NCBI RefSeq assembly: GCF_900496995.4
Contig: NC_044011.1
Location: 10,758,041 to 10,822,040 of the forward strand
DNA: 64,000 nt
Reading direction: 5' to 3'
Source of the DNA: Aquila chrysaetos chrysaetos
Lineage: Eukaryota > Chordata > Aves > Accipitriformes > Accipitridae
Position numbers and translations under genes: made by a program. Under the pieces are notes generated by a model that was not told the origin of the DNA, did not search any database, and saw only the letters and a program-made list of their open reading frames with translations. Below are positions 39,646 to 52,023 of this stretch, piece by piece. The stretch's first letter is position 1. Every line of letters begins with the position of its first letter.

Positions 39646-42600
39646 TTTTGCAACAAAAATGAACATCTATACATGAGACAGGAGTCAATGTGTTTAAACC
39701 ACGCCAGGAGTGACTATGCCCAGGCTGAGAATGGTGAAATAGATACCACCTCAGCCCTTGCCAGATAACTGTGGGTGCAGTTACCCAGTACATCGTGACA
39801 GCGAAACCTACCTTTGCCACCGGCAGAAATGTATGTTATGCTGCAGCCTCAGTCCCCCAGTTCACTCCATCCTCACTTGTTTGTTTATCAAGTCCCTTGT
39901 GTAGGATCTAGCCTTGTAATACCTGTTCTGTTTGCACTGCTTGTCTCACGTCAAGTCCTGCTACTCTTAGAGCAGGTATCAGCGGTTCAACTACGCAAAA
40001 GAAATAACAAACCTAAGACTTGGACTGCGAGTCCTTTGGCGAAGAGGCTTGTTCTTTCAGCCATACATGGCTCCTCACCAGGAAGCTGAAGCCCTGGGAC
40101 CCGTGTGCTCCCCAGTCACCTTGGTGGCTGTGACAGCAGGCTGGGTTGAGACATGAGGATAACTGCGGATGGGCTGTGCTGGACCTGTGCTGGACCTCCC
40201 CAGAGCTGGGAAGGCCGGTCTGGCCAGGTCCAGCCTTGGCTCTGATGCTGGAAGTAGTCACCCCCTCCAGGCAGCTCTGGGAGGAGTTTTGTGAACTGGA
40301 CGGGTGGGTGGGCTGGGGAAAAATCTCCAATTGGCATTTAAAAAAACCTGTGTGTTTTTCCTGAAATGCCTAGCACACCCTCCAGGCTCTGTGCCGGTAG
40401 TTACAGGGCTGCCTGTACTCCTTTGCTCCCCTTGGTAACCTGTTATCGCTGCCCCCTTTGATAAAAGCAGCTGTGCAAACCCCAGGCGCATTTCAAGGTG
40501 ACCTTGCCATCTCCTTGGGAAGTCAGAGCAAAGCAGCAGGACCCTGGGGACCATGGCACAGGTTCACAACAAGCCAAGCTGCCCCAGGGCCAATTCCTTT
40601 TCCCTAGGCAGTGCAAGCATCCCTCATCCCAGCCCAAGCAGCAGCTCACAGAGCACTCTGGCAGCTTGTGGACCCGGATGACATTGGCACAGCAGCTCAG
40701 CAGTGCTCCCACCCTTGGCAAAAGCCATGCCACCTCACAGCTGCAGAAATTAAACTTTCAGAGAACAAGCTCCAGCAACATGTCATGCTCTATGCCACGG
40801 CAAAAGCTGAGGAGTGAGGACTGTGCACTGAGCTGTCTTTGTCATCAAGTGAGATATTCCCAGGTTGCACAATATTAAGTTGTAATTAGTGTTCAATGAG
40901 GAAATGAGCTCAAGCTGTGACTTTTGGATCTAGACGCAAATAATCAAAAACTAGAGGGTTTTGCCAAATATAGTGTGATTATCATCTAAGAAAAATGTGT
41001 TAGTAGTATGGGAGCCAACCACAAAGTACACTTTGTTTCTCGCAGTTATAAAATACGTTCTCATGGTGCAAATACATATCAAGTGCAAACACGTGTTGTC
41101 TGAAGTAACATAAGCAGCCTAAAAACAAGGTGTGTAGGCTCCCTCTATAGTCAGCTCTTAGATACCTAGATCTCAGTGCTGACCTGAAGAGCTGAGATCC
41201 CATGATGCAAAGCACTGGTGTATCACGGACTCTTTGGCAGTCCAAATTTGCTTAAACATTTTTTGACCGGCACCTTTCTCCCAGCAGGATTCACGTGAGA
41301 TCGGGTGTTCTCTGGCCACCTGCAGTCAGCCCCACCGTGAGCTCAGCACTTTATGCCCTGGTTAATTTGTCAGAAATGTCCCTATGTGTCAACGCCTTGC
41401 CCAGACTAGCTGTGTACTGTGGGCTGCTCCAACTGCTATTAACAGCTCTGAGCGCACAGATCTGCTATTAACCACCACTGCAGGCTCCTGCTATATATGT
41501 GGATATGCATCTGGAGGTACCCGTCCTTCTCTATTGACTGGACAGGCCTGGAGAACAGGTGTAGACAGCTAGCTCAGTCTAGATGCTCGGCTTTTACATG
41601 GCTGACATTAGCCCTACCAAAAGCTACAAGACAGCTGGTCTCCCCATCACCACAAGGAGGACATCCTGCTTCTTCCCTCTCTTTTCCAGCTTCCCTCTCC
41701 CGGCCATGCGGTCCTGTCCCTTCCCTCATGCTGATTCTTTCTCATCCCTTCACTGAGCCCCGGCAACTGACTACTGCAGGATAAATCTACCCAGATATTT
41801 GCTAGGATCAGCCTCTGCCTACTTAGCAAGTTGACTCAATTTATGGAGTACAGGACCAACAGGTGCCAGAACAGGCTGTAGGAAAGAGGGTGGGGAGCAG
41901 GACCTTCACACCAAGAAACTGGACTGCCTCAGCCTGTCTCATGTACCTGCACCCCAATGCGCAGGCAGTGCCCCCCAGTGGGAGCCCAACTTGCTGTTTT
42001 TTGGATGTATCCAGTGATTCTCCATCACATTCCTCTGAACCTAGTATGTCCTGCTCAGGTCCATGGTAGAACATGATTACGGCAGATGGCATCATGCTCA
42101 AAGCCCCCTGTACAACATCTATGCTCTTGTTATACTCACAGGAAACAGAGCTATGATAAGGTCCAAATACATAGGGAAGCACCTAACCAAAACCTTTACT
42201 AAACGGCATGGATGAAAGAATGACTCGCTAGAAGGAAATCAATGCACAAATATTTACTCAGGCAAGAAGGCTTGTAGGAGCCTGAATGGAAATGTCTGTC
42301 TGAGGCACCTCTAGTAAATCATTTTAGCCTAAACTCTCAAAGACATGAAAACCAGTATCTCTGAAGAGCTAGCCTGTTAGATCTCTCTGCCTCAATTCCT
42401 TGGTCTTCAGGAGTGATTTCATGAGGAGATACTTTCAGATCTTTGAATCAGGGCTATTGTTTGACAGCCAAAAGTTATATATACTATCATTACGGGTATG
42501 CATTGTTTTTATGGATGGGTTAGATCTGTCTTGCATCTGTAATTTTTTTACAGCAGTGTTTTAGGTTCACTTTGTTCACCTTTGACCCAACCCTGTAAGC

Positions 42601-45394
42601 ATACATCTAAAGCTCAGGAAGGTCAGAGTACAGGAACATTATCCCAGCTTTTGGAAGGCTGACATGTTTTAAAGTAGGCATGGTAATGCTTCACTACTGT
42701 AAACTGAAAGGATTACTGATTACATGCAGTAAACCTGTCACAGCTGACACTGTTTCATGAACCTGCCACTGCAGTGCAATATGGGTCTTTTGTCGGAGGC
42801 AGAGATGCCTTCTGCTAACAGAGGCACTCCAGCTTTGTTTATTTTGCTCCGCTGGCTGCCTACAGTGTTATATGCTGACTGATGTCATGCTGCATCCGTG
42901 CTAATAAATAAAATGGGCAGGCTCATTTTTTTTTATTGCTGGAGGCATGGGGCATGGCATGGCTTACATCTGTATACACCATCCCCAGTCAGGGTGATCT
43001 TTCCTGTCCTGCCTACCAGAAACAGCCTGTCTGGCATCACCACCCCAAACCTGCCTGGGCGTTGTGAGGACTGTTCTAACAGGAATCAGGCAAAACAGTA
43101 CTGGGGAGTGTGGTAAAGATTAAGCAGTATGGGTATGGGACAGTGCTTGAGCCCATACGCAGTCCCGTTTAGTTTCTCAGTGCAGATGTCACCCTGGCAA
43201 GCTGTCACACTGCCTCCATTCACGTGTGCTCAGATCCACCAGCAGAACTGCATGCATGCTTACTCCCTGCTCTGCCCCCAGTGAAATGGAAAAAAAACCC
43301 AAACCCTGCTGCAAAACATCTTAAAGAGATCACACGAATGCCCTCAGGTGTGTCCAGGTGACAAGAGTCACATGCCCTTACCTTGGTAGGATGGACCGCT
43401 CAGTTCCCCAAAGACTGGTGTCACCGCACACAGGAGGGAGGCTTGTCAGGATGTTCGAGGGCAGCTCGGATGTCAATAACAAAAACCTCTGGACATCACG
43501 CAGTAGGTGAAGCTACTCAGTGGTCACTCCCACTTTAAGACAGTATTTCGCTTACTGGCAATACAAGAGCATACTCAAGTGACACTGGAGGTTTTCTGAA
43601 AGAAATAACATCAATTTGCCTCAAGAGCAGAGATACAACTTTCTGCTAGCATAACTGGCGTATGAACCCAGTACTTGCATCGGTCTTCCTTCTCGCTCTC
43701 CCCACCATGAAACTACACTAGGCAGAATCAGGAAAGGGAGTCAAGCAGATTCTTGTTGCCTTTAATTCAGTTTTGACTGACCCAGGTTTTAGCTGTTAAC
43801 AAATGCATCAAATATGTGCTCTGCTGAGCAGTCTGTGTGGAGGTGGGTGCAAAGTTTAAAAGCTGCTAGTGCAGTGAGCTCCTTGAGCATTAACAGGGGG
43901 AATAGCCCATTCCCTGCTTCTGATGTGAAACAGACCTGAACAGAGATAGGTAAACAGTTTAGTTGTAAATGGTCAAAGTTCTGGTCTTTTCTTAGCTGAA
44001 AGATGTTTATTGCAAAGTAGCAGTCCCATTTGTGATTCGTGACGGTTCCTAGGTATGCCAGTTGTTGTAACTCAACAGGGCTTGTTATTAATAGCGCTTT
44101 AAAATATCATGTTACTGATCACCTCTGTTTTCCTCCAATGTTCATCGCTTAGTTTTGTGCTTCATGAAACTCAGAGAGGTCACCGAGTGGTCCTCAGGGA
44201 GAAATTAACTTAGTGACAGCAGCTTGCTCAGGGTTTCCCTTCAGAAGCACTAAAGAAGCTACAAAGTCATTACAGTCTGGCTTAGAAAGAGGGGTAGTAA
44301 AACCTGTCTGCAGAAAATTTGCAGGCAGAAATCTTTGCTCATAGATGTGTTTTGTTCAAATCCACACTTTTGATGTTCAGCTGCACTGAACATCTTCCAG
44401 TCCTCCATCATTGCTTACATTATTTGACACAAGCTAATTGTTCACAGGGCAGGCAAATAGGCAACAACATGAAAGGACCTTATGCAACCACGGCTGTGGG
44501 CAGGCGATATAAATCATCCCCCTCAGTAAAAGAGGCTGAGGATGTCTCCATTGCTTAAGCACACATTTACATATTAGCATTGCCTAATAAATTCACACGA
44601 AAGAGCGAGCTGTAAAGTGTTTGCGAGATGGGGCCGTGGTTTATGGCAGCCTTTGCCCGCCGCCTCCCCAGGGCGCAGGGCAGGAGGCAGAGGGCAGGGT
44701 GGGCACGCGAGGGCTGGTGACGGGTCTCGGGGCCACTCTCAGGTCCTCGGGTGCAGGGCAGCCACGTGTGAACCCCTGCAAATTCGGTCTGGGCACCTCT
44801 GACCTGGAAGTGCCAACTTGTACTGCGGCAGCTGGTCTGCTTCCTATTTGGGGCACAACACTATTCTCTAGCTATTAGGTACCTAAAAGAAATCTGCCCT
44901 ATTGTGTCTTCTCTATGGTGTCTTCTTGTATACCCACAAAGCAGCAACCAAGTGGTCATCTGTTTCCAGTGTAATTTTGAGTATAAAGTTCTTCAGTTTT
45001 CTATATACAAGGGAGAGGACAACATTTCTTTCATATTTATGGCCTCTGAAAATACCGGACAAAGGAATTATCACCTATCCCATACTGTGCACTGACAGAC
45101 TCTCAGTGACAGACTAAAAGGGTCCTAATCTAAGACATCAGCTCTCCTGTTTCAAACATCTCATAGACAAAACAAAATACCAACAGAGGCCAAAACAAGA
45201 GAGTCAAAGTTTGTTTAGAAATGGCATTTGGGAAACAAAGGTGGTGATACATGGCTTGACAATTGACAAAGTTAATTAATTATTTGTTTGTGAGTTTTGA
45301 GCAAACACTTCAGCTGTTATTTAAGCATGCAGAGAAGGGCAAAGCCCTGGAAAGTAGCTGAGTTAGAAATTTTAATGAGTTGCAACATACGAAG
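39646..45394. other. Intergenic DNA upstream of the SLC22A2-like pseudogene
   Basis: No gene, RNA or clear transposon is recognised. A GC-rich stretch lies at about 44620-44790, and a GTTAAT-containing A/T-rich motif lies at 45271-45283, about 110 bp before the former start codon. Either could be a relic of the old promoter. Confidence 0.55.
45271..45283 (+). promoter_or_regulatory. Possible HNF1-like site upstream of the pseudogene
   Basis: GTTAATTAATTAT has a perfect left half-site (GTTAAT) of the HNF1 consensus and a poor right half, about 110 bp upstream of the former ATG. HNF1 factors regulate hepatic and renal transporters. A/T-rich matches like this occur by chance, so this is weak. 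Confidence 0.2.
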
Positions 45395-45800
45395 ATGCCA
45401 ACCCTAGGTGACATTTTAGAGCAGATCTGAGAATTTGACTTCTTGCAGAAACAAGCCCTCTTATGCCTGCTTTCTGCTACCTGTGCTCCCACTTACATGG
45501 GGATTTTTTTTTTTGCTGGGATTCACCCCTGAGCATCACTGCTTCAGTCCCGGGGTGGCTGAGCTGAGCCAGCGGTGTGGCTGGAGCCTGGAGGAGCAGC
45601 TGAATCACACTGTTCCTGAGTGGGGTGGCCACGGGGCCAGTTTCGGCAGCCTCTGGAGGTACGAGGTGAACTGGAACGCAAAGGGCATCAGCCGCACCGA
45701 CCCCCTCGGCAGCCTTGTAGGCAACTGGAGCAGTGTGCCCCTTGGTCCCTGCCGGGACAGCTGGGACTACAACTCCCTGGGGACCTCACTTGTGACTGAG
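45395..45800 (+). pseudogene. SLC22A2: Pseudogene exon 1: in-frame TGA and frameshift
   Basis: The former start ATG (45395-45397) opens [11 protein letters not shown] and then meets TGA at 45428-45430 (codon 12). After it, [15 protein letters not shown] continues TM1. A 1-nt gain near the T-run at about 45505-45515 shifts the frame before LGFTPEHHC. The rest of the loop is readable ([30 protein letters not shown]) up to SLVTE and the donor GTAAGA. The exon is 406 nt, one more than a multiple of three. Two of the six conserved loop cysteines are lost (one now Trp/Leu before RYEVNW, one Arg in ISRTDPL). Confidence 0.93.
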
Positions 45801-47294
45801 GTAAGACACAGTTTGTCCAGCAAAATCACTCTTGCCTGCACAACTTGAACCTAGAAGATGCTGAATTGGTAAAGTTCGCTTTTGGTGCACAGCCTGAGCC
45901 TGACTGCTAGTGACTATCAGGACTTGCTAGGGACTTCGAGCAAAGATTTGTATGGATAAATAATGGGAAATGATTGCTTTTCCTTGAAGATAATGCTGCA
46001 AGCTTGTCATCAATCAGACAATGGCTATTCTCATAATTCAGTATTTCAGTCACCAAACTGAGGGCAGCACCCCATAGCCCAAACTGAGGAATTGCACATA
46101 TGGGTGATAATCCAAACAGATACTCATGTACAATGAAGAAGAAGTAGAAGATGGGGCTAAATTTGTCAGATAACAAGTTAGCAACAGCAGCGTTCTTTTC
46201 TTCCAACTTACACTGTCTAAACCAGATAGTTTAGAAAGTGAAAAACTGTGCAAACCAGTACTGTCTAAAAGCCATGTAGAGACCTGAAGCATAGGAAGGG
46301 CCTCAAGAGAGATTTCTTCTACTTCTCCTCCAGTTCCAAATCTGTATTAACTATACCTAAACCATGCCTAGCAGGTGTTTCTGTAACCTGTCCTTAAAAA
46401 ACTGCAATGCTGGATACTTCACAGCTTCCTCAGGCAGGCTATTCATATTCCTTTGCTTCGCTATCATCACCATTACAAAGCAACACCACCTCATGTTCCC
46501 TTGGGACAGATGGGTTGGGGCAGTGAAGAGCACTCCCAGCCATCCTCTGCGTCAGTTGAGCCAGGGAAACCAATCTGAGCTGTTTGGTACCACCCCAGCA
46601 AACTTGGCTGGGTTAGAAAGAGATTAAATAAGCAGCCAAAGACATTCATGCTGCTTTCAGGTCTGAAGTCTGGTTACACCTGAATGAGTATTTTCAGCTG
46701 TAGCGAAGTTAACACCAGTTTGCCCTCCCCTCCTCGCTGGGTGCGGGTTGGTAACCTGTTAATTGTAAATCAAAAGCAAGTTAGAGAGTACCGGTTCACT
46801 GCAGAGAAAAGTCAACCAAATCCTGGGCGTTTTGCCAGTGCTAATGAGGAGCAGGACAGCCGTCTCTTGGCTCATAGCAGACCTGCCACCTCTCACGCCC
46901 TGCACTGATTTCACACAGCGAGATAATACCCGGTTAGAGAGAGACCTTGGCATCTGGGAAGGAAACGATTTTCCAAGTATCCTCCAAATTTCAAGCAGAT
47001 GGGTGGGGAGGAGAGGGTGAGATTCGTCTGAACTTTTAAATTTGTTCATTCAAAGTTTCTCTCCCTTTCTCACTCTCCCTATGTGTCATTGTGCAATCAT
47101 TTTCCAGGGTGTAACTTTTCCACAAGGTTTGGGAAAATCTGGACAAGATGTATCGCAGATGTCAGTTTAAGAGATTAGAGGGTTTCTTTTCTGGAGCCTG
47201 CTTTCTAGTTGTGTGTCATTGGTTTCCTTCCTCCTCAAACAGCCATGGTTTGTGTTGAATGTTCCTGCACTTCTCACTGTGGTTGACCTTGCAG
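45801..47294 (+). other. Pseudogene intron 1
   Basis: Intron 1, bounded by GTAAGA and CTTGCAG. It contains an old CR1/L3-like fragment at about 46330-46460 (separate entry); nothing else is recognised. Confidence 0.7.
46330..46460 (-). mobile_element. Old CR1/L3-like LINE 3' fragment
   Basis: Segments such as CCTTAAAAAACTGCAATGCTGG, then CTTCACAGCTTCCTCAGGCA and GGCTATTCATATTCCTT line up from memory with the antisense 3' region of ancient amniote CR1/L3 elements, in which the words 'cttaaaaacctccaatgatgga', 'ccacaacctccctaggcaa' and 'ttccagtgcttaa' occur in this order. Divergence is much higher than in the CR1 copies at 1 and 57619, so this is an older insertion. Confidence 0.6.
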
Positions 47295-47397
47295 TTTAAC
47301 CTGGTGTGTGAGGACTCCTGGAAGCTGGACCTCTTCCAGTCATGTGTGAACGCTGGGATTTTCTTGGCTCCCAGAGCGTTGGCTACATAGCAGACAG
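47295..47397 (+). pseudogene. SLC22A2: Pseudogene exon 2: 1-nt deletion
   Basis: 103 nt between CTTGCAG and GTATGT; the family length is 104. It reads [23 protein letters not shown], then loses one base before [10 protein letters not shown]. In the shifted frame a TAG follows at ACATAG. FNLVC and GYIADR are OCT1/OCT2-type residues. Confidence 0.93.
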
Positions 47398-49505
47398 GTA
47401 TGTAGTATGTAGACAGGTGTGAGATGACCTGTTTCTTCTGGTTATCTGCTTGCTGCATGTTGCTGAACAACGTTCACGATTCAAAGAGGCAATGAATGCA
47501 ATTAAAACTTGATTCAAAAGGCCCATGTGTCACTTACAAAGGGGTGGATGGTGGTTCCTAAGCCCCTGCTTTCAAAGGCGGTTGTGACCCAAGGAGTCCA
47601 CAGAAATGCTATGGTGTTGCTCCACTTTTGCAGCCTCTCAGTGGCTCCATGAGGAACTTGCATATTCACAAGTGAAGAGATTTTGTTTTCTTTCACAGTG
47701 GCAAACTGCAATCCGAGCTCAAGAGTTTGAGATGAAATTTCAACTCACACACCAAGAACTATTTGCCCATCTTTGTGATAAATTTGTTTCACATTAATTT
47801 TAACAGTGTTCAGATGGCCATAAATCACTTTCAAAATAGGACAGTTTTTCTCAGATACAGAAATAGAAGAAGCTGTTCCTTCCTAAATTTTCTTCAGTAC
47901 CTCTTTTTCTCATTTGGCTTTGTATGTAGCCGGATCTAGACATTATTATCCCTCATCTCCTCTTTTCCATCACAAATATCATTGTGCCATGTATCTTCCC
48001 AGTGGCTTGGGGTTTTTTTAGGTTAGACTCTGAACAAATTTAATGCTTTGTAGCTGACCTTCCTGGCATGTTTACCAAATTTTTCAGTAAAATGGGAAAA
48101 GAGGCTGAGACCGGAATTTGAAGAGGTGAAGGTAACATGGGGTGAACAATCCTTCTGTAGAGTCAGTCTGTCTTGCATAAATTTTTTTTTCTTTGTATTC
48201 TGAGAACACAGGAGAGCACAATGAGCAATAGCCTTTTCCTCCCATGCTGCTCAGGTCCCCAAATCATCTCTGTTGGACAGATATTACTACCGGTCCCTTC
48301 ATTTCACTTTCCCTCTCCTCCAAGGGGAAGGTCTACAGGAGGGGGCACAGCCGTCCCCCACAGTAATTCTGCAGTGTCACAAAATAAGGATGGGACTGTG
48401 TTTGTCTCTCTGGTCGCTGCTCCCATTTCATTACAGGCAAACACAGCATCGGTTAGGTTGTGCACACCACCTTTGTGGGGAAAGCGGCCACCACAGTCCT
48501 AGCTAACCCCAACCTGTCCCTCCACACGGCCAAACCTGCTTGTGAAGAAGCTCACCTACACACAGATTGGACAGACTGCTTTCCAGTCCTCAGTAAACCA
48601 TTATCTTACTGCCAGTGAACCAGACCATGGTCTTTTTATGCTTTCTGCTTAAACAGATTTTGCATCAGAAGACAGTGATTTATCAAAGTAACTCTTTCTG
48701 GCCATATCTTGCATGCGGCTACACCTTTGGCAAAAAGCTTTCTCAGGTGAAAGACATCAAATGGCTACAGCAGTACTGCAAAGATCCTACATTCAGTCTT
48801 CAGTCCTGGTCTGGAGTCCCCTGTTTGATATGAAAGACACAGGTTGACACGTTTATGCCAATTTTTGTGTTTCTTCACATGCATTTTGAAAGATGTTGGT
48901 TTCTTTTTTGCATCGGAAACATATGTCAGGCCCCCATCCTCTCTTTCCCTTAAACCCAAATTCTTGTTTTCTGGCCAATCTTCTAGTAAATTTGAAAGTA
49001 TTCCATCCTTGTTCCCATAACTGATGCTCAGATAATGGTGCACAGCTTATGGAAGCAAAGGAGGGGGTATGTAGCAGCTGCTCATCCAGGCATGACAGGA
49101 CATGAAACAGCAGCGAGCAGATCCTGTGATCGTCAGAGGCACCACTCTGCAGATCACCTTTTCAGCACAGAGGTGGATTAAGCAATCATGTTCACTAGCA
49201 AAGGCATTTCTTGGCAGCATATGGCTGTGCGAGCCAATAGAAACCGGAGCTCCCAAAGCCACAGCCAGTTATATCTTAAATGCTCTCTCTCTGTGTCAAA
49301 ATACTGAAGGATCTTTTTACCAAGGCTTATTATCAAGCAAAAGTATGAAAAGACAGGAGGGAGTAGGATATCACTGCTGCTAAGATAAAGCACATGCATG
49401 TCATAGCAACGAGAGGTTTTCTACTGCTCTGCTCACTGCCATCCTGCCCCAGTTCACCGCGGTCCCTGCACTGCAGGCACCCAAGAGCAATACAAAATCT
49501 CATAC

Positions 49506-50648
49506 TGTGCCGGGTTGACCCTGGCTGGATGCCAGGTGCCCACCAAAGCTGCTCTATCACTCACCCCCTCAGCTGGACAGGGGAGAGAAAATATAACGAA
49601 AGGTTCGTGGGTCGAGATAAGGACAGGGAGAGATCACTCACCAATTACCATCATGGGCAAAACAGACTCGACTTGGGGAAAATTAACTTAATTTATTACC
49701 AATCAAATCAGAGTAGGGTAATGAGAAAAAAACCCAAATCTTAAAACACCTTCCCCCCACTTCTCCCTTCTTCCCAGGCACAGCTTCACTCCCAATTTCT
49801 CCACCTCCTCCCCACAGCAGTGCAGGGGGACGGGGAATGGGGGTTACAGTCAGTTCATCACACCTTGTCTCTGCCAATCCTTCCTCCTCAAGGGCAGAAC
49901 TCCTCACACTCTTCCCCTGCTCCACCGTGGGGTCCCTCCCACAGGGGACAGTCCTCTATGAACTTCTCCAACATGAGTCCCTCCCACGGGCTGCAGTTCT
50001 TCACAAACTGCTCCAGCGTGGGTCCCTTCCACAGTGTGCAGTCCTTCAGGCACACACTGCTCCAGCGTGGGTCCCCCATGGGGTCACAAGTCCTGCCAGA
50101 AAACCTGCTCCAGCGTGGGCTCCTCTCTCCACGGGTCCGCAGGTCCTGCCAGGAGCCTGCTCCAGCGCGGGCTTCCCACGGGGTCACAGCCTCCTTCAGG
50201 CACCCACCTGCTCCGGCGTGGGGTCCTCCCCGGGCTGCAGGTGGATATCTGCTCCACCGTGGACCTCCATGGGCTGCAGGGGGACAGCCTTCCTCACCGT
50301 GGTCTTCCCCACGGGCTGCAGGGGAATCTCTGCTCCGGTGCCTGGAGCATCTCCTCCCCTCCTTCTGCACTGACCTGGGGGTCTGCAGGGCTGTTTCTCT
50401 CACATCTCACTCCTCTCTCTGGCTGCAGTTTCTGTGCCCCAGCAACATTTTTTCCCTACTTAAAGATGTTCTCCCAGAGGCACTACCACCGTCGCTGATG
50501 GCCTCAGCCTTGGCCAGCGGCGGGTCTGTCTTGGAGCCGGCTGGCATTGGCTCTGTCGGTCATAGGGGAAGCTTCTAGCAGCTTCTCACAGAAGCCACCA
50601 CTGTAACCATCCTGCTACCAAAACTTTGCCATGCAGACCCGTTATACA
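49506..50648 (-). mobile_element. Solo LTR of an avian ERV-like element, with an internal minisatellite
   Basis: The block starting TGTGCCGGGTTGACCCTGGC on the plus strand is the 3' end, in reverse, of a solo LTR common in bird genomes. On the minus strand it ends in GGGTCAACCCGGCACA and carries a polyadenylation signal AATAAA (plus-strand 49692-49697) near that end. A degenerate TATA-like CTTTAAGTAG lies near the other end (about 50460). The 5-mer CATAC occurs at both edges (49501-49505 and 50647-50651), a likely target-site duplication, so the upper boundary is either 50646 or 50648. No viral coding region is present. The 252-codon plus-strand frame across it is not a gene. Confidence 0.8.
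49915..50360 (-). repeat. Minisatellite of about 50-60 nt units inside the LTR
   Basis: A unit containing CTGCTCCAGCGTGGG, then TCC-rich and CACGGG words, then GCAGTCCT-like words recurs about seven times with variable divergence (for example near 50010, 50060, 50105, 50155, 50210). Unit length varies with small indels. Internal tandem repeats are a feature of this LTR family as I recall it, and copy number probably varies between copies. Confidence 0.75.
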
Positions 50649-51866
50649 TACCCAGAGAGTGTTGAGCTCAGGGCAAAAACAAACCCAGAAGCCTCAAATT
50701 TAGTAGAGGGAATGGAAAAAAGGCCCATGAATTCTCTGTTTACTGGATTTGAGATGATAGCCATCCTCTTCTCGTCAGACAGCCTGAGCACAGCTGGAGT
50801 GCTAGTTTTCCCATGCATGAGATTGCTGCAACCTGCTGTAGTCAGGACAACTCCTGCAAACATTTCAGGTGCTTCAGGGGAGGTTTCATAAGCTCTTTCT
50901 AAATGTGCTTCTCTCTGAGGGATTAGACCTACTCATTTGTTTGATCGGTCTCTGGGCACACATCCAGGCACTGACTTTGACATTCAAGAGTCAGAGGTGT
51001 CTTGGAAATGGCACCCCTGTGTCCCTAGAGAGCTCCCAAGGTCAGTGCTAACATGCAGCATCACGCCTCTGCCATTCAGACCTGGGGCACTGGGAAAGGA
51101 CCTTTGCGGGAGAGGGCTCCTCTCATGGTCTGATGAGCCTCTCTTGGGCTGGACTTTAAGGCAAGTCAAAAATGTCTGTATCTCAGGCTTATGACAGGAG
51201 GAAAGTTTGAGCGATGGGATCTGCTGATGTTATTGTGGAGAACAGAAGACATTTCTTTTGGCTGGCATTTATTATCATGCTATTTTTGTTAGTGGGCATT
51301 GAATAATTTAATGGGTTTTATAAATCATACTTCTAACTGAATATCTATCTCTGTCAGCTAGAAAACTAATGCCTTTCCAGTGTTCCAGTAAGCTTGTTTC
51401 TTTTGGAAGCAATTTATTTCTGACTATCAGTGAGTCACAGTGATACAGGGAATGACAAACAGAGATGTACAAAACCCTCTTCAAGAAGAGCTCAATAGTC
51501 AGCCAAGGTTGATGAGAAAATAGGTAAAGATCACAGTTCTTAAACAAGATCTCCATTAAAAAGCTATTGCAGCTTTGAAAGATGGACTGAAGAGCCATAT
51601 CAGAGCATTTTTTGAACTCATTAGCTAAGTCATTAACCAGAAGTGAGCAATGACCTGAAAACACAGGACAGGGCAGTCCTCTGAGCTTCCATTGAGATGA
51701 AAAATTTTGCAAAGGGAAGAGCAGATGCAGATAGAGGCTCCTACTCAAAATGAACAGAGAAGAGGGGAACAGGAACCATCTCCAGTCTCTTCAAATCCTT
51801 TGGTTTGCCACCCTACCCTCCCAGCAGCTGAGCTTCTTTCTTCTCTTTTCTTCTTTCCCTCTGCAG

Positions 51867-52023
51867 GTTTGGCTGCAAACTCTGCCTCCTGGTCACAGTC
51901 CTCGTCAATGGGGTCTCGGGGTTCTCATGGCCTTTGCCCCGAGGTACACCTGGACAATGATCTTCCGTCTGATACAGGGGCTGGTCAGCAAGGGGGGGAG
52001 CTGGCTGACAGGCTACCTCCTCA
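51867..52023 (+). pseudogene. SLC22A2: Pseudogene exon 3: 1-nt deletion and 1-codon insertion
   Basis: 157 nt against 155 expected, explained by one deleted base (after NGVSG, before LMAFAPRYTW) plus one extra codon (Ser in SKGGSWLTGY). It reads FGCKLCLLVTVLVNG, then after the shift LMAFAPRYTWTMIFRLIQGL. The RFGRK motif has become FGC, so the second Arg of the MFS loop motif is lost. The acceptor CTGCAG is good; the donor GTTCCA keeps GT but is otherwise poor. Confidence 0.92.

Larger units (their letters stand above)
47398..51866 (+). other. Pseudogene intron 2
   Basis: About 4.5 kb, from GTATGT to the CTGCAG acceptor. It contains the solo LTR at 49506-50648. The rest shows nothing recognisable. 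Confidence 0.7.

Noticed and set aside
49915-50360. Regularly spaced repeats that could suggest a CRISPR array
   Set aside because: The units are diverged tandem copies without unique spacers and sit inside an avian LTR in vertebrate DNA.
49820-50578. 252-codon plus-strand open frame
   Set aside because: It lies wholly inside the solo LTR and is built from its GC-rich minisatellite. Several frames on both strands are open over the same bases, and no domain is recognisable.
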